DNA from: Acidobacteriota bacterium
GTDB taxonomy: Bacteria; Acidobacteriota; Vicinamibacteria; Marinacidobacterales; SMYC01
DNA length: 37,521 nt
NCBI GenBank assembly: GCA_004356105.1
Contig: SMYC01000021.1
Location: 1 to 37,521 of the forward strand
Direction: 5' to 3'
Within the stretch, counting starts at the first letter, position 1; each line of letters begins with the position of its first letter. Positions 1 through 7,773 of this stretch are shown here, piece after piece. The position numbers and the translations under genes are program-made. The notes below the pieces were generated by a model. That model did not search any database. It saw nothing but the letters and a program-made list of their open reading frames with translations, and was not told the DNA's origin.

Positions 1-2
1 AC

Positions 3-485
3 AAGGAATTCAAGGACAAATTCGAGCGGCTCGCCGAAGTAATGGGCGTCGAGAACGCTCAGAAGAACATGGCAGAGATTTTGGCGAAGGCACTCGACAT
101 CGCGCTCGAGAAGAAAGACCCGAAGAAGAAACTCGAGCGGCGCAGAAAGAGGCAAGGCGGCGCAACCGGGAAATCTCGTTCAGACGAGGTCACGGAGAAA
201 GACGAGCCGGCCAAGTCTCGCTACGTTGCATCCGAGGTTAGAGAACGCGTTCACGCGCGGGATGGGTACCAATGCGTCTATGTGGGACTAGATGGTAGGA
301 GATGTACGGCGCGGGTGGCGTTGCAAATCGACCATAAGAAACCTTTTGGTATTTTTCAAAGTAACGATGAAGCCGATCTCAGACTCGTTTGCGCCTCGCA
401 TAATTTATTGGAGGCGGAGCGCGTTTATGGCCCGGCGTTCATCCATCAAAAGATTGCTGAGCAACGGAAGTCTCGTTCCCCGTGA
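3..485 (+). CDS. HNH endonuclease-like protein, C-terminal part (cut by left edge)
   Basis: The frame is open from the left edge, so the 5' end of the gene lies outside the window; the ATG at 42 is internal. The visible part has a charged Lys/Arg/Glu-rich linker followed by an HNH nuclease fold. A 'RDGYQCVY' segment begins the first Cys pair, 'LQIDHKKP' carries the catalytic His region, and 'LVCASHN' is the closing metal/Cys segment. The layout matches the HNH domain of the next gene (552-1832) and the same DUF222-like family of multi-copy HNH proteins common in GC-rich soil bacteria. The expected activity is divalent-metal-dependent DNA cleavage, but no target can be inferred. It ends with a Lys/Arg-rich tail and a TGA at 483-485. 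The two genes look like tandem paralogues. Confidence 0.75.
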   Translation, partial: KEFKDKFERLAEVMGVENAQKNMAEILAKALDIALEKKDPKKKLERRRKRQGGATGKSRSDEVTEKDEPAKSRYVASEVRERVHARDGYQCVYVGLDGRRCTARVALQIDHKKPFGIFQSNDEADLRLVCASHNLLEAERVYGPAFIHQKIAEQRKSRSP

Positions 486-551
486 AAGGTTCGCGCTTCC
501 GGTGGGCTAGAACTCGGGCAGCGTTCGTGGAAGCGCGCGCCAGCGAGCTCG

Positions 552-1832
552 ATGTCGACGAGACCGAGATCCCGGAGACGTGAAGGGACGTGTTTATTCT
601 CGCTGAGCACCGTAGTCAATGAACGGGCGATGGCAGACGGTTTCGACCCACAAATTCTGAGGAACACCCGAAAAAACACCCACGGTCCAGCCTCGACCTC
701 CGACGCGTGTCGAAGCCGTGTTGACGTCGCGTACATCGCGGAGGTCGATGCCCGGCGTCTGTACGCTCTCGAGGCTGTGCAGTCGATGTTCCGATTTTGT
801 ACGGATGTTTTGTTTTTATCGGAAGCGGGAGCCTATCGGCGAATCAACGCCGCTCGACTCACACGCAAGTATCCCCTGCTCTTGAAGATGCTTGCTGACG
901 GACGCCTGCACTTGTGCGGTATCGCTGTTCTTTCTAAGCATCGCACGGATGCGTATTACGAAGAGGTCTTGGCCAAAGCAACTCACAAGACCAAACGCGA
1001 GCTCGAGAAGCTCGTGGCCGAGCTGGCTCCAAAACCGGACGTACCGCCAACCATTCGGAAGAGGCCGGAGCGAAAAGCCAAGCCCGAGACGTCCAGCGCG
1101 GCGAGCGCAGCCGGTTCAACCAATTCGGCCGGTTCAAGTCGTCCAGAAAGAGCCGAGCCGGCAGAGCAGCGATCGGCTCCAAAGGCTCAGGTCGCCCCTG
1201 AAAAACGGCCCAAGGTCGAACCGCTATCCCAAGCCCGTTTCAAAGTTGAGTTCACAGCCAGCGCCGAGCTTCGCGACACGCTAGAGCGTCTCGGGGCACT
1301 CATTCCCGGCAGCGACCAGGTTTCGATTATCGACGCGGCCGTGAGCGAAAAGCTCGAGCGGCTCGAAGCGAAGCGTTTAGGTAAAACGAATCGTCCAAGA
1401 AGGGCCATCGAAGACGCAGACACGTCGCGCGGCATCCCTGCCGCGGTGAAGCGTGCCGTATGGGTGCGTGACGCGGGACAATGTAGGTACAAAACGCGGG
1501 ACGGCAGGCGATGTCCCGAGCGCCACCGGCTCGAGTACCATCACGACGATCCGTATGACTTCGGCGGCGATCGAGGCGTGGAAGATATTCGACTCTTGTG
1601 TCCCGCGCACAACCTCTACATGGCGGAGAAGGACTTCGGCAAAGAGAAAATGGACGCGTACCGTGGTTCGGCTGACCGTGTCGGTGAACCGCAGCCGTCA
1701 TTTGAACTGCACACATGGGGGAGGGCGGACCTTCACCGTCTCCCGGCAACTTGGATTTCCTCTCACGTCCAGTACAAGGACTCACCCGAGCGAAAGAGCG
1801 GGATCGGGGTCAGTCGCGCTTGCCGGTCTTGA
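552..1832 (+). CDS. HNH endonuclease domain protein (DUF222-like family)
   Basis: This is a protein of up to 426 residues. After roughly 55 uncertain residues comes the helical N-terminal module typical of this family ('IAEVDARRLY', 'FLSEAGAYRRIN', 'LADGRLHLCGIAVLS'). A Pro/Ala/Ser/Lys-rich linker follows (about 165-230), then a short helical region and an HNH nuclease domain near the C-terminus ('RDAGQCRY', 'LEYHHDDP', 'LLCPAHN'). Either ATG 552 or ATG 630 could be the start; neither has a convincing ribosome site. The family module becomes recognisable only after codon 58, so the extreme N-terminus may be eroded. The last 50 or so residues after 'KEKMDAYR' resemble nothing in the family and may be read-through after a lost stop or frameshift. 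The 3' end overlaps the convergent gene at 1810 by 23 bases. Confidence 0.7.
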   Translation: MSTRPRSRRREGTCLFSLSTVVNERAMADGFDPQILRNTRKNTHGPASTSDACRSRVDVAYIAEVDARRLYALEAVQSMFRFCTDVLFLSEAGAYRRINAARLTRKYPLLLKMLADGRLHLCGIAVLSKHRTDAYYEEVLAKATHKTKRELEKLVAELAPKPDVPPTIRKRPERKAKPETSSAASAAGSTNSAGSSRPERAEPAEQRSAPKAQVAPEKRPKVEPLSQARFKVEFTASAELRDTLERLGALIPGSDQVSIIDAAVSEKLERLEAKRLGKTNRPRRAIEDADTSRGIPAAVKRAVWVRDAGQCRYKTRDGRRCPERHRLEYHHDDPYDFGGDRGVEDIRLLCPAHNLYMAEKDFGKEKMDAYRGSADRVGEPQPSFELHTWGRADLHRLPATWISSHVQYKDSPERKSGIGVSRACRS

Positions 1833-1920
1833 TGAGCCACGAATAGTAGAACATCGGCAACAAGACGAGGGCGGGCAGCACAAAGAGCAGCACGAAGCTA
1901 CCGAGAGGTAGTCCCAGCAT
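1810..1920 (-). CDS. 36-residue single-span membrane protein, symporter small accessory protein
   Basis: This is a 36-codon ORF whose ATG (1918-1920) shares one base with the TGA stop of the symporter gene (TGATG), a typical arrangement for coupled translation. The product starts MLGL, then has one long hydrophobic stretch (about residues 8-30, rich in Leu, Val and Phe) and ends with a positive tail (KTGKRD). Small proteins of this length starting MLGL are found directly after SSS-family symporter genes and are annotated as symporter small accessory proteins. Assignment here rests on position, length and pattern, not on a similarity search. It probably sits in the inner membrane beside the transporter. 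A chance ORF is possible but unlikely, given the overlap and clean hydrophobic profile. Confidence 0.65.
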   Translation of the reverse strand: MLGLPLGSFVLLFVLPALVLLPMFYYSWLIKTGKRD

Positions 1921-3377
1921 CACGCATTCTCCGGAAAAAACTTCTGAAGGGTCGAGCTCGCGACGGGCTTCGTGACCATCGACACGGCGAAAATCAGAAC
2001 ACCGGCCGTCGCGAGGCCGATCACGCCGGGGTGGATCTCTTGTGCCCACGTTGCGCCAGCGAGCCGTGCCCACGTCCAGAAGATCGTGATCGCCGAGCCG
2101 CCGACGGAGGACGCGATCGCGGCTTCTCGGCTGACGCGCTTCGTCGTCAGACCGACGATGAGCGGGAAGAAGAACGTTGCGCCAAGGATCGCAACGGCGT
2201 AGGAGACGATTTGCAAGATCAAATCGACGTCCGGAAGCGCGCCGAGAAACGATACGACGCCGACGATGACAATCGTGAAGCGAGAGGCACGCAGATAATA
2301 GCGTTCGTCTCTCGTCACTCCCCGGGGCTCGTGGATGCACTTACGTAGCAGATCATGGGCACCGGCGGCGCCCGACATGAGAAGAAGCGAATCCGTCGTG
2401 GACATGGCCGCGCTCGCGATGCCCGTGAGGGCGAAGGCGGCGAAAACGGGAGGCAGAATGGTCGCAACGAGCGCGGGAAACGCTTGGTCGGGTGCTGCGA
2501 TCGAGTCCCACACGAGAATGCGTGCCGCACCGCCGATATAGAAGTTGCCGTAGAGCAGAAAAATCATCACGAGAAGAATCGTCCACGGGAGCGACCGCCG
2601 AGCAACCTTGTCGTCCCGTGCGGCGTACATCTTGGTGATGAGCTCGAGCCGCGTGCAATAGGCGACGAACCAGATGATGTACCACGAGATGAGAAAGCTG
2701 AGGCTCCAGGCGGTCCCTTGTGGTGATGTCCATCCCGGCGCAAGCGCTTCGACTTTGTCGATGACGTCGTACCACCCGCCCACTTTCGCGTAGACGTAGG
2801 GTCCCATCAGCAAGAGACCGAGCCACATGAAGACGAATTGCACGATGTTCGTCCACACAACGGCGAGAAGGCCACCAATCGCGACGTAGAAGACGAAGAC
2901 GACGGTCCCGACGAGCATTCCCCAGAAAAATGGAATGTCGAGCAGGCGCTCCAGGATGAACCCCATGACCCGGATTTGGCCGATGAGATAGATGATGCTC
3001 GAGACCGCGACCATCACGGCACAGAAGCCGCGAAGGAAGTTGCTGCCGAAGCGATCGCCCATGTAGTCGGGGAGCGTGAAGCCTCGGGAGCCGCGGAGCT
3101 TCTTCGCGAAAAAGAAGAACATCACGGCGACGCCGCCCACGAAAGCGAGGTAGGGGAGTCCCGCTACTCCACCAATCCTGCCCATCAAAGCGACGCCGCT
3201 CAAAACGGAGCCGCCGTGCATGATGGCCGCCATATTGGCCATGACGAGAACGACGAGGCCGATGCTCCGGTTCGCGACCCAGAAATCGGCGGACGTCTTC
3301 TGATGGCGCGCCGAGACGATCCCGACCCCCACCATGATCGCGAGATAGAGACCGAAGAGAACGAGACCTGTCGACAT
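1920..3377 (-). CDS. Sodium:solute symporter family (SSS) transporter
   Basis: This 485-residue polytopic membrane protein has about 13 hydrophobic spans and no signal peptide. It carries SSS/SLC5 family marks: an N-terminal 'DFWVANRSIG' segment in the first loop, 'GFTLPDYMGDRF' in the third, and the core signature at about 317-332 ('TGIASAAMSTTDSLLL'), where Ser/Thr residues line the sodium site in characterised members. Length is normal for the proline/acetate/pantothenate branch. The substrate cannot be told from sequence; an organic acid or amino acid is likely. Start: ATG at 3375-3377 with no Shine-Dalgarno sequence. A promoter ends only ten bases upstream, so the mRNA may be leaderless. 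The stop overlaps the start of the 36-residue membrane gene. Confidence 0.9.
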   Translation of the reverse strand: MSTGLVLFGLYLAIMVGVGIVSARHQKTSADFWVANRSIGLVVLVMANMAAIMHGGSVLSGVALMGRIGGVAGLPYLAFVGGVAVMFFFFAKKLRGSRGFTLPDYMGDRFGSNFLRGFCAVMVAVSSIIYLIGQIRVMGFILERLLDIPFFWGMLVGTVVFVFYVAIGGLLAVVWTNIVQFVFMWLGLLLMGPYVYAKVGGWYDVIDKVEALAPGWTSPQGTAWSLSFLISWYIIWFVAYCTRLELITKMYAARDDKVARRSLPWTILLVMIFLLYGNFYIGGAARILVWDSIAAPDQAFPALVATILPPVFAAFALTGIASAAMSTTDSLLLMSGAAGAHDLLRKCIHEPRGVTRDERYYLRASRFTIVIVGVVSFLGALPDVDLILQIVSYAVAILGATFFFPLIVGLTTKRVSREAAIASSVGGSAITIFWTWARLAGATWAQEIHPGVIGLATAGVLIFAVSMVTKPVASSTLQKFFPENA

Positions 3378-3382
3378 CGCTC

Positions 3383-3424
3383 GCGCAATTTAACGAAATC
3401 CTCGCGATAATGCCAATGCGGCGC
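3383..3424. repeat. Left copy of a 42-base imperfect direct repeat
   Basis: This segment matches 4220-4261 at 31 of 42 positions without gaps when the two are aligned by eye. The shared core includes 'cgaaa', 'tcg' and 'tgccaat'. It overlaps the symporter promoter. It could be a shared operator, or the trace of a duplicated promoter. Confidence 0.45.
3388..3416 (-). promoter_or_regulatory. Sigma-70-type promoter of the symporter operon
   Basis: Read on the minus strand: TTGGCA (-35, five of six consensus bases), an exactly 17-base spacer, then TTAAAT (-10, four of six). The -10 box ends ten bases before the ATG at 3377, so transcription would start 0-4 bases before the start codon. No ribosome-binding site is present, consistent with a leaderless message. 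The element lies inside the left copy of a 42-base imperfect repeat (3383-3424). Confidence 0.45.
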
Positions 3425-3670
3425 GGTAGTCGTGTTAGCCACGTTCCTGCCCGCCGGTCGTGCGACCAGGCTCGGTCCAAACCAAACGCTGCGGTCCGAG
3501 TAGAGCGGCTATCCCGTCTCCCATTGGCGTTGGGGGGCTAGCCTTCGCTTGGGTATCTTGGACGCGCACGCGATATGCAGCCGTTTTTCAACCCGGTGCA
3601 CTTGAGTGATGGGGGCCTTCCAGGAAGGGATGGGCTCGAGAAGCCCTTTCATCATTAGTCCCTGGTGTGA

Positions 3671-4063
3671 AACTCGATCCGCTCGCACGCTGGGGCGATC
3701 CCGTCCGCGGCGAAGCGGTCACCCCGTGCGATTCCGCTTCCGGACTTCGGAAGCGGCACGTCTCGTGCGCTTCCGGGCGGCTACACCACCGTGTTTTGGA
3801 CCCTTCGAGAGAGCTGGGCCTCCGAGGAGAGTGTTCTTCTCGAAAGCGACCTGTTCGATCTAACGGCGGCGAGAGACGGCGTCAACGTCCGATGGTGGTT
3901 CGAGCCTATCCCTGAGGGGGAGAACCTAAATCTCGACCACGACATCGAGCTGCGGACCCATATCGCAGTAGTGCATGCTCCGAGCACGCGCGAGCTCGTA
4001 CTTTACGTAGATGGGAACGAGTCTCTTCGAGAGAGCGGTCTTATCGTTTTGGCGGCGTGGTGA
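3671..4063 (+). pseudogene. Possible gene remnant, LamG-like strand pattern
   Basis: The stretch is open from a TGA at 3668 to a TGA at 4061-4063. The only plausible start inside is GTG 3791 (90 codons), without a ribosome site. The translated part looks like real protein: 'DGVNVRWWFEP', then 'HIAVVHAPSTRELVLYVDG'. The latter resembles the last two strands of LamG/concanavalin-type sandwich domains, where a 'H-x-A-V-V-x(6)-L-x-L-Y-V-D-G' pattern is usual. Third codon positions are mostly G or C, as in neighbouring genes. It is too short for a whole domain and probably the tail of a lost larger gene. The LamG resemblance is a pattern match by eye only. Confidence 0.3.
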
Positions 4064-4080
4064 CGCGGGCGGACGGCGGT

Positions 4081-4098
4081 GAGGATCTTCAGATCCTC
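4081..4098. repeat. Perfect inverted repeat, hairpin without T-run
   Basis: GAGGATCT, two bases, then AGATCCTC: 8-base arms with no mismatch, 17 bases after the stop of the 3671-4063 remnant. There is no poly-T tail, so it is at best a weak or Rho-assisted terminator or a transcript-protecting hairpin. Confidence 0.4.
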
Positions 4099-4219
4099 AG
4101 AACTCCGATTCGTATGATGACGTTTCGTGTTCGAGGGGTATTGTGTCAAGACCTGCCCGCTTTCCGTTGAGCGGTTGCGATTCGGATTGTTGGATCAGGT
4201 TCCTCCGGCGACTTGGCTG

Positions 4220-4261
4220 GCGCGACTTCGCGAAACCGTCGGGATAGTGCCAATATGGTGC
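4220..4261. repeat. Right copy of the 42-base imperfect direct repeat
   Basis: See the left copy at 3383-3424 (31 of 42 identical). Here the TTGGCA box is kept on the minus strand (4248-4253) but the -10 equivalent has decayed (CGAAGT). The copy ends eight bases before the OYE start codon. Its last bases join a small inverted repeat (ATGGTG CACA CACCAT, 4255-4270) that overlaps the ATG. Confidence 0.45.
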
Positions 4262-4268
4262 ACACACC

Positions 4269-5711
4269 ATGTGGACACCGCCCGAACGCATCCGCCACCC
4301 GCTACTTGAGACGACGTGGCCAAGCTCGGACGAAGCGCGGGGTGCGGCGCTCTTCAGCTCCATCCGTATCGGACCGGTCGAGCTCCGTCATCGGACCTGG
4401 GTGCCCGCCATGGTGCCCTGGCGCGCGACCGACGAAGGCTTCGTCACCCGAGAAGTCCTCGATTGGTACGAGCGGTTTGCGCGTGGCCAACCGGGTGCGA
4501 TCGTCGTCGAGGCGACGGGCATCCGCGATATCCCGAGCGGGCCGCTCCTTCGGGTCGGACACGATCGCTTTGTTCCTGGATTGCGCGAGCTCGTCGAGAC
4601 CGTCCGTGTCGCCAGCGACGGTCAGACTCGGCTCTTCATCCAGATCATCGACTTTCTTTCGGTCAAGAGGCGGCCACCGGCCGATAAGTTTTTTCGGCGC
4701 TTTCTCGACATTCGCCCGGAGCATCGCGAGAAATTGTCCGAAGTCCTCGAAGACCCTATCTGGAAAGATGCCTCCGAGTCGGATCTGCGCGATCGGCTCT
4801 TGCGCTGTACGGATAACGAGCTCGACAAAACGCTGAGTCCGCGCGAGCTCGACGACTTGCGCTATGGCGCTCGCGAGCGCGTGAACGACATGCACCTGGA
4901 GCACATTCGCGAGCTGCCTCGGGTGCTTCCTGGAATCTTTGCGGAAGCAGCTGCACGCGCCCGCGAAGCAGGCTTCGACGGTGTCGAGCTGCACTACGCC
5001 CATGCCTACACGATGGCGTCGTTCCTTTCGAAGCAAAATCACCGCGAGGACGGCTACGGTGGGTCGCGTGAGCATCGCATCCGCCTTCCAGTCGAAGTCT
5101 ATGAGGCCGTGCGGCAGCGCGTCGGTGACGAATACGTCGTCGGATGCCGCATCCTCGGCGACGAAGTCATCGAAGGCGGGAGTGAGCTCGATGACGCGAG
5201 TTATTTTGCGCTCGAGCTCGGACGCGCGGGGATGGATTACATCTCCGTCTCCAAAGGAGGGAAGTTCGAGGACGCGAAGCAGCCTGCGGTCGGTTGGGCC
5301 GTTTACCCGTATACCGGCCGCAGTGGCTACGAATGCATGCCCACGGTGTACTCCGACGCCGACGGTCCGTTCGGACGCAACGTATCTCTCGCTGCGACGA
5401 TCAAAAACTCGCTCACGCAAGCGGGTCTGTCGGTACCCGTCGTAACTTCGGGAGGCATCGGGACCTTCGAGCTCGCCGAGCGGATTCTGAAGAACAAGGA
5501 AGCCGACATCGTAGCTGCTGCACGGCAATCCCTCGCAGACCCCGATTGGTATCGGAAGATGCTCATGGGGCGGGGGGACGCAGTCCGACGCTGCGAGTTC
5601 ACCAACTACTGCGAGGCTCTCGACCAGAAACACAAGCGTGTTACGTGCAAGCTCTGGGACCGGGAGGCCCGCGGGAAGCGCCGGTTGATAGCTCCGGAAT
5701 GGAGACCCTGA
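4269..5711 (+). CDS. NADH:flavin oxidoreductase, Old Yellow Enzyme family
   Basis: This 480-residue FMN-dependent TIM-barrel oxidoreductase is longer than the usual 350-400 residues because of a helical insert (about 135-215) between strands. OYE-type elements are 'WVPAMVPWRATDEGFVT' near the N-terminus, 'FDGVELHYAHAYTMASFLS' at about 238-256 with the phosphate/active-site 'GYGGS' following, and 'VVTSGGIGT' (about 391) then 'DIVAAARQSLADP' for FMN phosphate binding. It probably reduces activated double bonds or 2,4-dienoyl-type intermediates with NAD(P)H. The substrate is unknown. ATG 4269 fits the family N-terminus but has no ribosome site, and an inverted repeat overlaps it. A broken copy of its last 150 bases lies at 7774-7928. 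Confidence 0.85.
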   Translation: MWTPPERIRHPLLETTWPSSDEARGAALFSSIRIGPVELRHRTWVPAMVPWRATDEGFVTREVLDWYERFARGQPGAIVVEATGIRDIPSGPLLRVGHDRFVPGLRELVETVRVASDGQTRLFIQIIDFLSVKRRPPADKFFRRFLDIRPEHREKLSEVLEDPIWKDASESDLRDRLLRCTDNELDKTLSPRELDDLRYGARERVNDMHLEHIRELPRVLPGIFAEAAARAREAGFDGVELHYAHAYTMASFLSKQNHREDGYGGSREHRIRLPVEVYEAVRQRVGDEYVVGCRILGDEVIEGGSELDDASYFALELGRAGMDYISVSKGGKFEDAKQPAVGWAVYPYTGRSGYECMPTVYSDADGPFGRNVSLAATIKNSLTQAGLSVPVVTSGGIGTFELAERILKNKEADIVAAARQSLADPDWYRKMLMGRGDAVRRCEFTNYCEALDQKHKRVTCKLWDREARGKRRLIAPEWRP

Positions 5712-5727
5712 CGGACGGAACTATCTC

Positions 5728-5751
5728 GGGACCACAGCGGTCTTTTTGATC
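5728..5751. repeat. Site a of a five-copy 24-base repeat; weak terminator
   Basis: This sits in the 38-base gap between the convergent OYE and rhodanese stops. It matches site e (8854-8877, the 3' end of the RidA gene) at 19 of 24 positions ungapped. GACC-ACAGC-GGTC followed by TTTTT could act as a short terminator for the OYE gene. Read on the minus strand it spells a RidA-like ending (TAVVPR then stop), so it may be a relic of a ridA 3' end. Confidence 0.45.
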
Positions 5752-6850
5752 AACTTGGCTGCTGAACGATGTCTTGCGGATTCTTCCGATACCATTCGTT
5801 CCATCCGCCTTCATAGATCACAGCGTTCTCGCATCGCAAGAGCTGCGTCAAGATGCACATCCGGGCGGCGCGCCACCCCGTACCGCAATACCAGATGATG
5901 CGATCATCGTTGGAGATACCGTTGCCGGCGAGGTCTTTCTCGAGACGATGGAGCACATCCGAAAGGCTGTCGTCGACGGACAACTGGTAGTCTGCATTCG
6001 GGAAGCTCACTGAGGTGGGAATTTTCCCCGACGCGGTCACGTAGTCGTAGCCCGTGACATCGCCCTCGTGCTCCTCGGCGCTGCGGGCGTCGAGGAGCTT
6101 GTACGAACCGACGTCGCCCGCTACCAAGTTGATCAGCGTGTCATATGGTACGAATTCGCTCTTATCGGACGGCGCCGATCGGATCATCTCCTCCGGCCAT
6201 TGAACCCGACGCGGATGGAGAAGGTGGACGTCGTTCGTCGCCGCGTCATATAACCTCTTCGTCAAAGTCCTGTGCTGGCCGGTGTTCACCTGAGTCGTTC
6301 TGTGAAACGTCAACGCACTCCTGGCCATGAGCGTCGAGGCCTCCTTCACCGCCTCGGTGTGAGCCGGCGAGAGCTCACCCACTATTTCAGGATGATTGGC
6401 AGCGTACTCGGCCTCGAACTGCTTGTTCATCGCGTTGTCCATAATCACCGAAACATGTTTGACGCCAAAATATTTGAGCACCGAGTAGATGCGCGCCGAA
6501 GCGTCGAATCGCGATTTGGCCTTGCCGCAGTTGATCTGAATATTGTCGAAAAGCAGAATCCGAGTCTCGGAGTCCGGCGTGACAGCATACTCTTCGAGCA
6601 CCTTCATCAAGGCCTCATCGGATCTCAGGTTCCAGATAGGGGCCGTCTCGAATCGGTCGGAGGAGATCTGGAAGAATCCAGGCACCTCGTGCTTCTGATG
6701 ACGTTCGAGTGAAGCCGGATCGGCGTAGGTGTCGCTCACAACCTCCAGAATCTGTACATGCGGGGCGTGTTCAGCGATGATCGCGCAGGCCTCTGCCTCG
6801 GAAACCACCGCCTGTGATGTCGGTGCCTTTGCGGAGTTCTTCGTCTTCAT
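5750..6850 (-). CDS. Rhodanese-domain protein, probable sulfurtransferase
   Basis: A 366-residue protein with two rhodanese-like halves, as in thiosulfate:cyanide and 3-mercaptopyruvate sulfurtransferases. The N-terminal half (about 30-165) lacks an active-site loop. A linker of about 60 residues follows. The C-terminal half (about 230-355) holds 'LLDARSAEEHEGDV' and the active-site loop 'YCGTGWRAAR' near residue 321, whose Cys would carry the persulfide. No signal peptide is seen, so it is likely cytosolic. Start: ATG 6850 with GGAGG six bases upstream. The 3' end meets the OYE gene tail to tail. A small piece of its 3' end is repeated, damaged, at about 7980-8033. The physiological sulfur donor and acceptor are unknown. 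Confidence 0.8.
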   Translation of the reverse strand: MKTKNSAKAPTSQAVVSEAEACAIIAEHAPHVQILEVVSDTYADPASLERHQKHEVPGFFQISSDRFETAPIWNLRSDEALMKVLEEYAVTPDSETRILLFDNIQINCGKAKSRFDASARIYSVLKYFGVKHVSVIMDNAMNKQFEAEYAANHPEIVGELSPAHTEAVKEASTLMARSALTFHRTTQVNTGQHRTLTKRLYDAATNDVHLLHPRRVQWPEEMIRSAPSDKSEFVPYDTLINLVAGDVGSYKLLDARSAEEHEGDVTGYDYVTASGKIPTSVSFPNADYQLSVDDSLSDVLHRLEKDLAGNGISNDDRIIWYCGTGWRAARMCILTQLLRCENAVIYEGGWNEWYRKNPQDIVQQPS

Positions 6851-6905
6851 CTGGTTCCTCCATGTTCGCGAGCGCGGATGCGCACGGCTGTCCTGGGTAG
6901 TTTCT

Positions 6906-6917
6906 TTGTCATGACAA
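6906..6917. promoter_or_regulatory. Perfect 12-base palindrome upstream of the rhodanese gene
   Basis: TTGTCATGACAA is fully self-complementary and lies 55 bases upstream of the rhodanese ATG (6850). Its size and position suit an operator for a dimeric regulator. No nearby regulator gene is seen. Confidence 0.35.
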
Positions 6918-7010
6918 TGATTTGCAACCTGCAGAGTTGTTTTCCGCTAGTTTGCGGCGCGGGGCGACATGTTGAAAAGGTCGGGTTCCTGTAATGAGAA
7001 TGGCGGTTTC

Positions 7011-7628
7011 ATGATCGGCCAAACCCTCGCCCACTACAAGGTTCTGGAGAAGATCGGACGGGGGCAGCGAGCTTCCGACGGCGAGCATGACCCACGCCAG
7101 TAGGATCGTCGGCACGATTTCTCACATGTCTCCGGAGCAAGCGATGGGAAAGCGAGTTGACCATCGCTCGGATATCTTTTCGCTAGGTGTCGTGTTCTAC
7201 GAGATGGTGACCGGCCAGCGTCCCTTCCGGGGCGATGGCGGCGCAGCGGTGCTCGCGGAGATTCTCAGAGACACACCGCCATCCGTCAACGACGTCAACC
7301 CGTTGCTCCCGTCAGTTCTCGGGGAGATTATCGTCCGCTGTTCGGCGAAGGAGCCTGATTCCCGCTATCAAAGGGTGAATCACGTCCGGCATGCTTCGAA
7401 GAATCCAGGTGGAATCAGTGGTCACCGGACGGCCGCGAGTTGTATTTGTGGCGAGACGAACAGATTTGGGCGGTCTCGTTCGAAGACGGCGGCGAGCGGC
7501 AGCTCACTGATTTTCAAGAACGGCTGGGACGGTTCAAAGGCCGTTTCGACCGCGCCCACAAGTACATGTACTTTCTTTGGCGGGAGGACCTCGGAGATAT
7601 ATGGGTCATGGACGTCATCCAGGATTAG
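7011..7628 (+). pseudogene. Broken Ser/Thr protein kinase with PD40-type propeller
   Basis: Three recognisable pieces of one kinase gene lie in order but in different frames. The start (ATG 7011) reads 'MIGQTLAHYKVLEKIGRG', the first strand and Gly-rich loop of a Hanks-type kinase. It then runs into a stop after about 12 more codons. From about 7099, in another frame, comes 'IVGTISHMSPEQA', the activation segment and APE-like motif, then 'DHRSDIFSLGVVFYEMVTG' (subdomain IX) to about 7370. In a third frame, 'WSPDGRELYLWRD' begins a PD40/WD40-like propeller repeat, ending with 'GDIWVMDVIQD' and a stop at 7628. The ATP-site Lys, the catalytic HRD loop and most propeller blades are missing. It is therefore inactive. 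Intact homologues are typical of Acidobacteriota and related phyla. Confidence 0.75.
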
Positions 7629-7686
7629 GAAGCTAGAAGTGCTCGCCGTGCCCAACATATTTCCAATGATGAGTAACGGCTGTTTC

Positions 7687-7726
7687 GGAATGACCGCGGT
7701 CGTTTCTATCTCCAGGCGCGCACCGT
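7687..7726 (-). pseudogene. Fragment of a ridA 3' end (contains repeat site b, 7687-7710)
   Basis: On the minus strand this stretch encodes 'ARLEIETTAVIPK', identical to the last 13 residues of the RidA protein at 8847-9248. The DNA differs at only a few bases. The stop codon is not kept: the next codon is CAG. It contains the perfect palindrome GACCGCGGTC. It lies 59 bases beyond the kinase relic and is one junction partner of the proposed tandem duplication. Confidence 0.65.
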
Positions 7727-7735
7727 TCGTTATCG

Positions 7736-7759
7736 GGGACACCCGCGGTCGTTTTAACC
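7736..7759. repeat. Site c of the five-copy 24-base repeat
   Basis: A degenerate copy (core ACCCGCGGTC then GTTTT) 15 bases before the duplicated OYE 3' end begins. Followed by a short CCCGCGCGGG self-complementary stretch, also seen in shorter form after site d. Confidence 0.4.
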
Positions 7760-7773
7760 CGCGCGGGAACGGT

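Larger units (their letters stand above)
3425..4268. other. Relic-bearing intergenic stretch between symporter and OYE gene
   Basis: No intact gene of normal size is visible. At 3572 an ATG opens a 28-codon reading frame (starts MQPFFNPVH) that stops at 3658. From 3671 a second open stretch runs to 4063 (entered separately). An inverted repeat lies at 4081-4098 and the right copy of the 42-base repeat at 4220-4261. The overall look is of one or more eroded genes. Confidence 0.4.

Noticed and set aside
3880-3930. GGTTCGAGCC as part of a tRNA T-arm
   Set aside because: No acceptor stem or anticodon arm can be folded around it; it lies in a protein-like frame.
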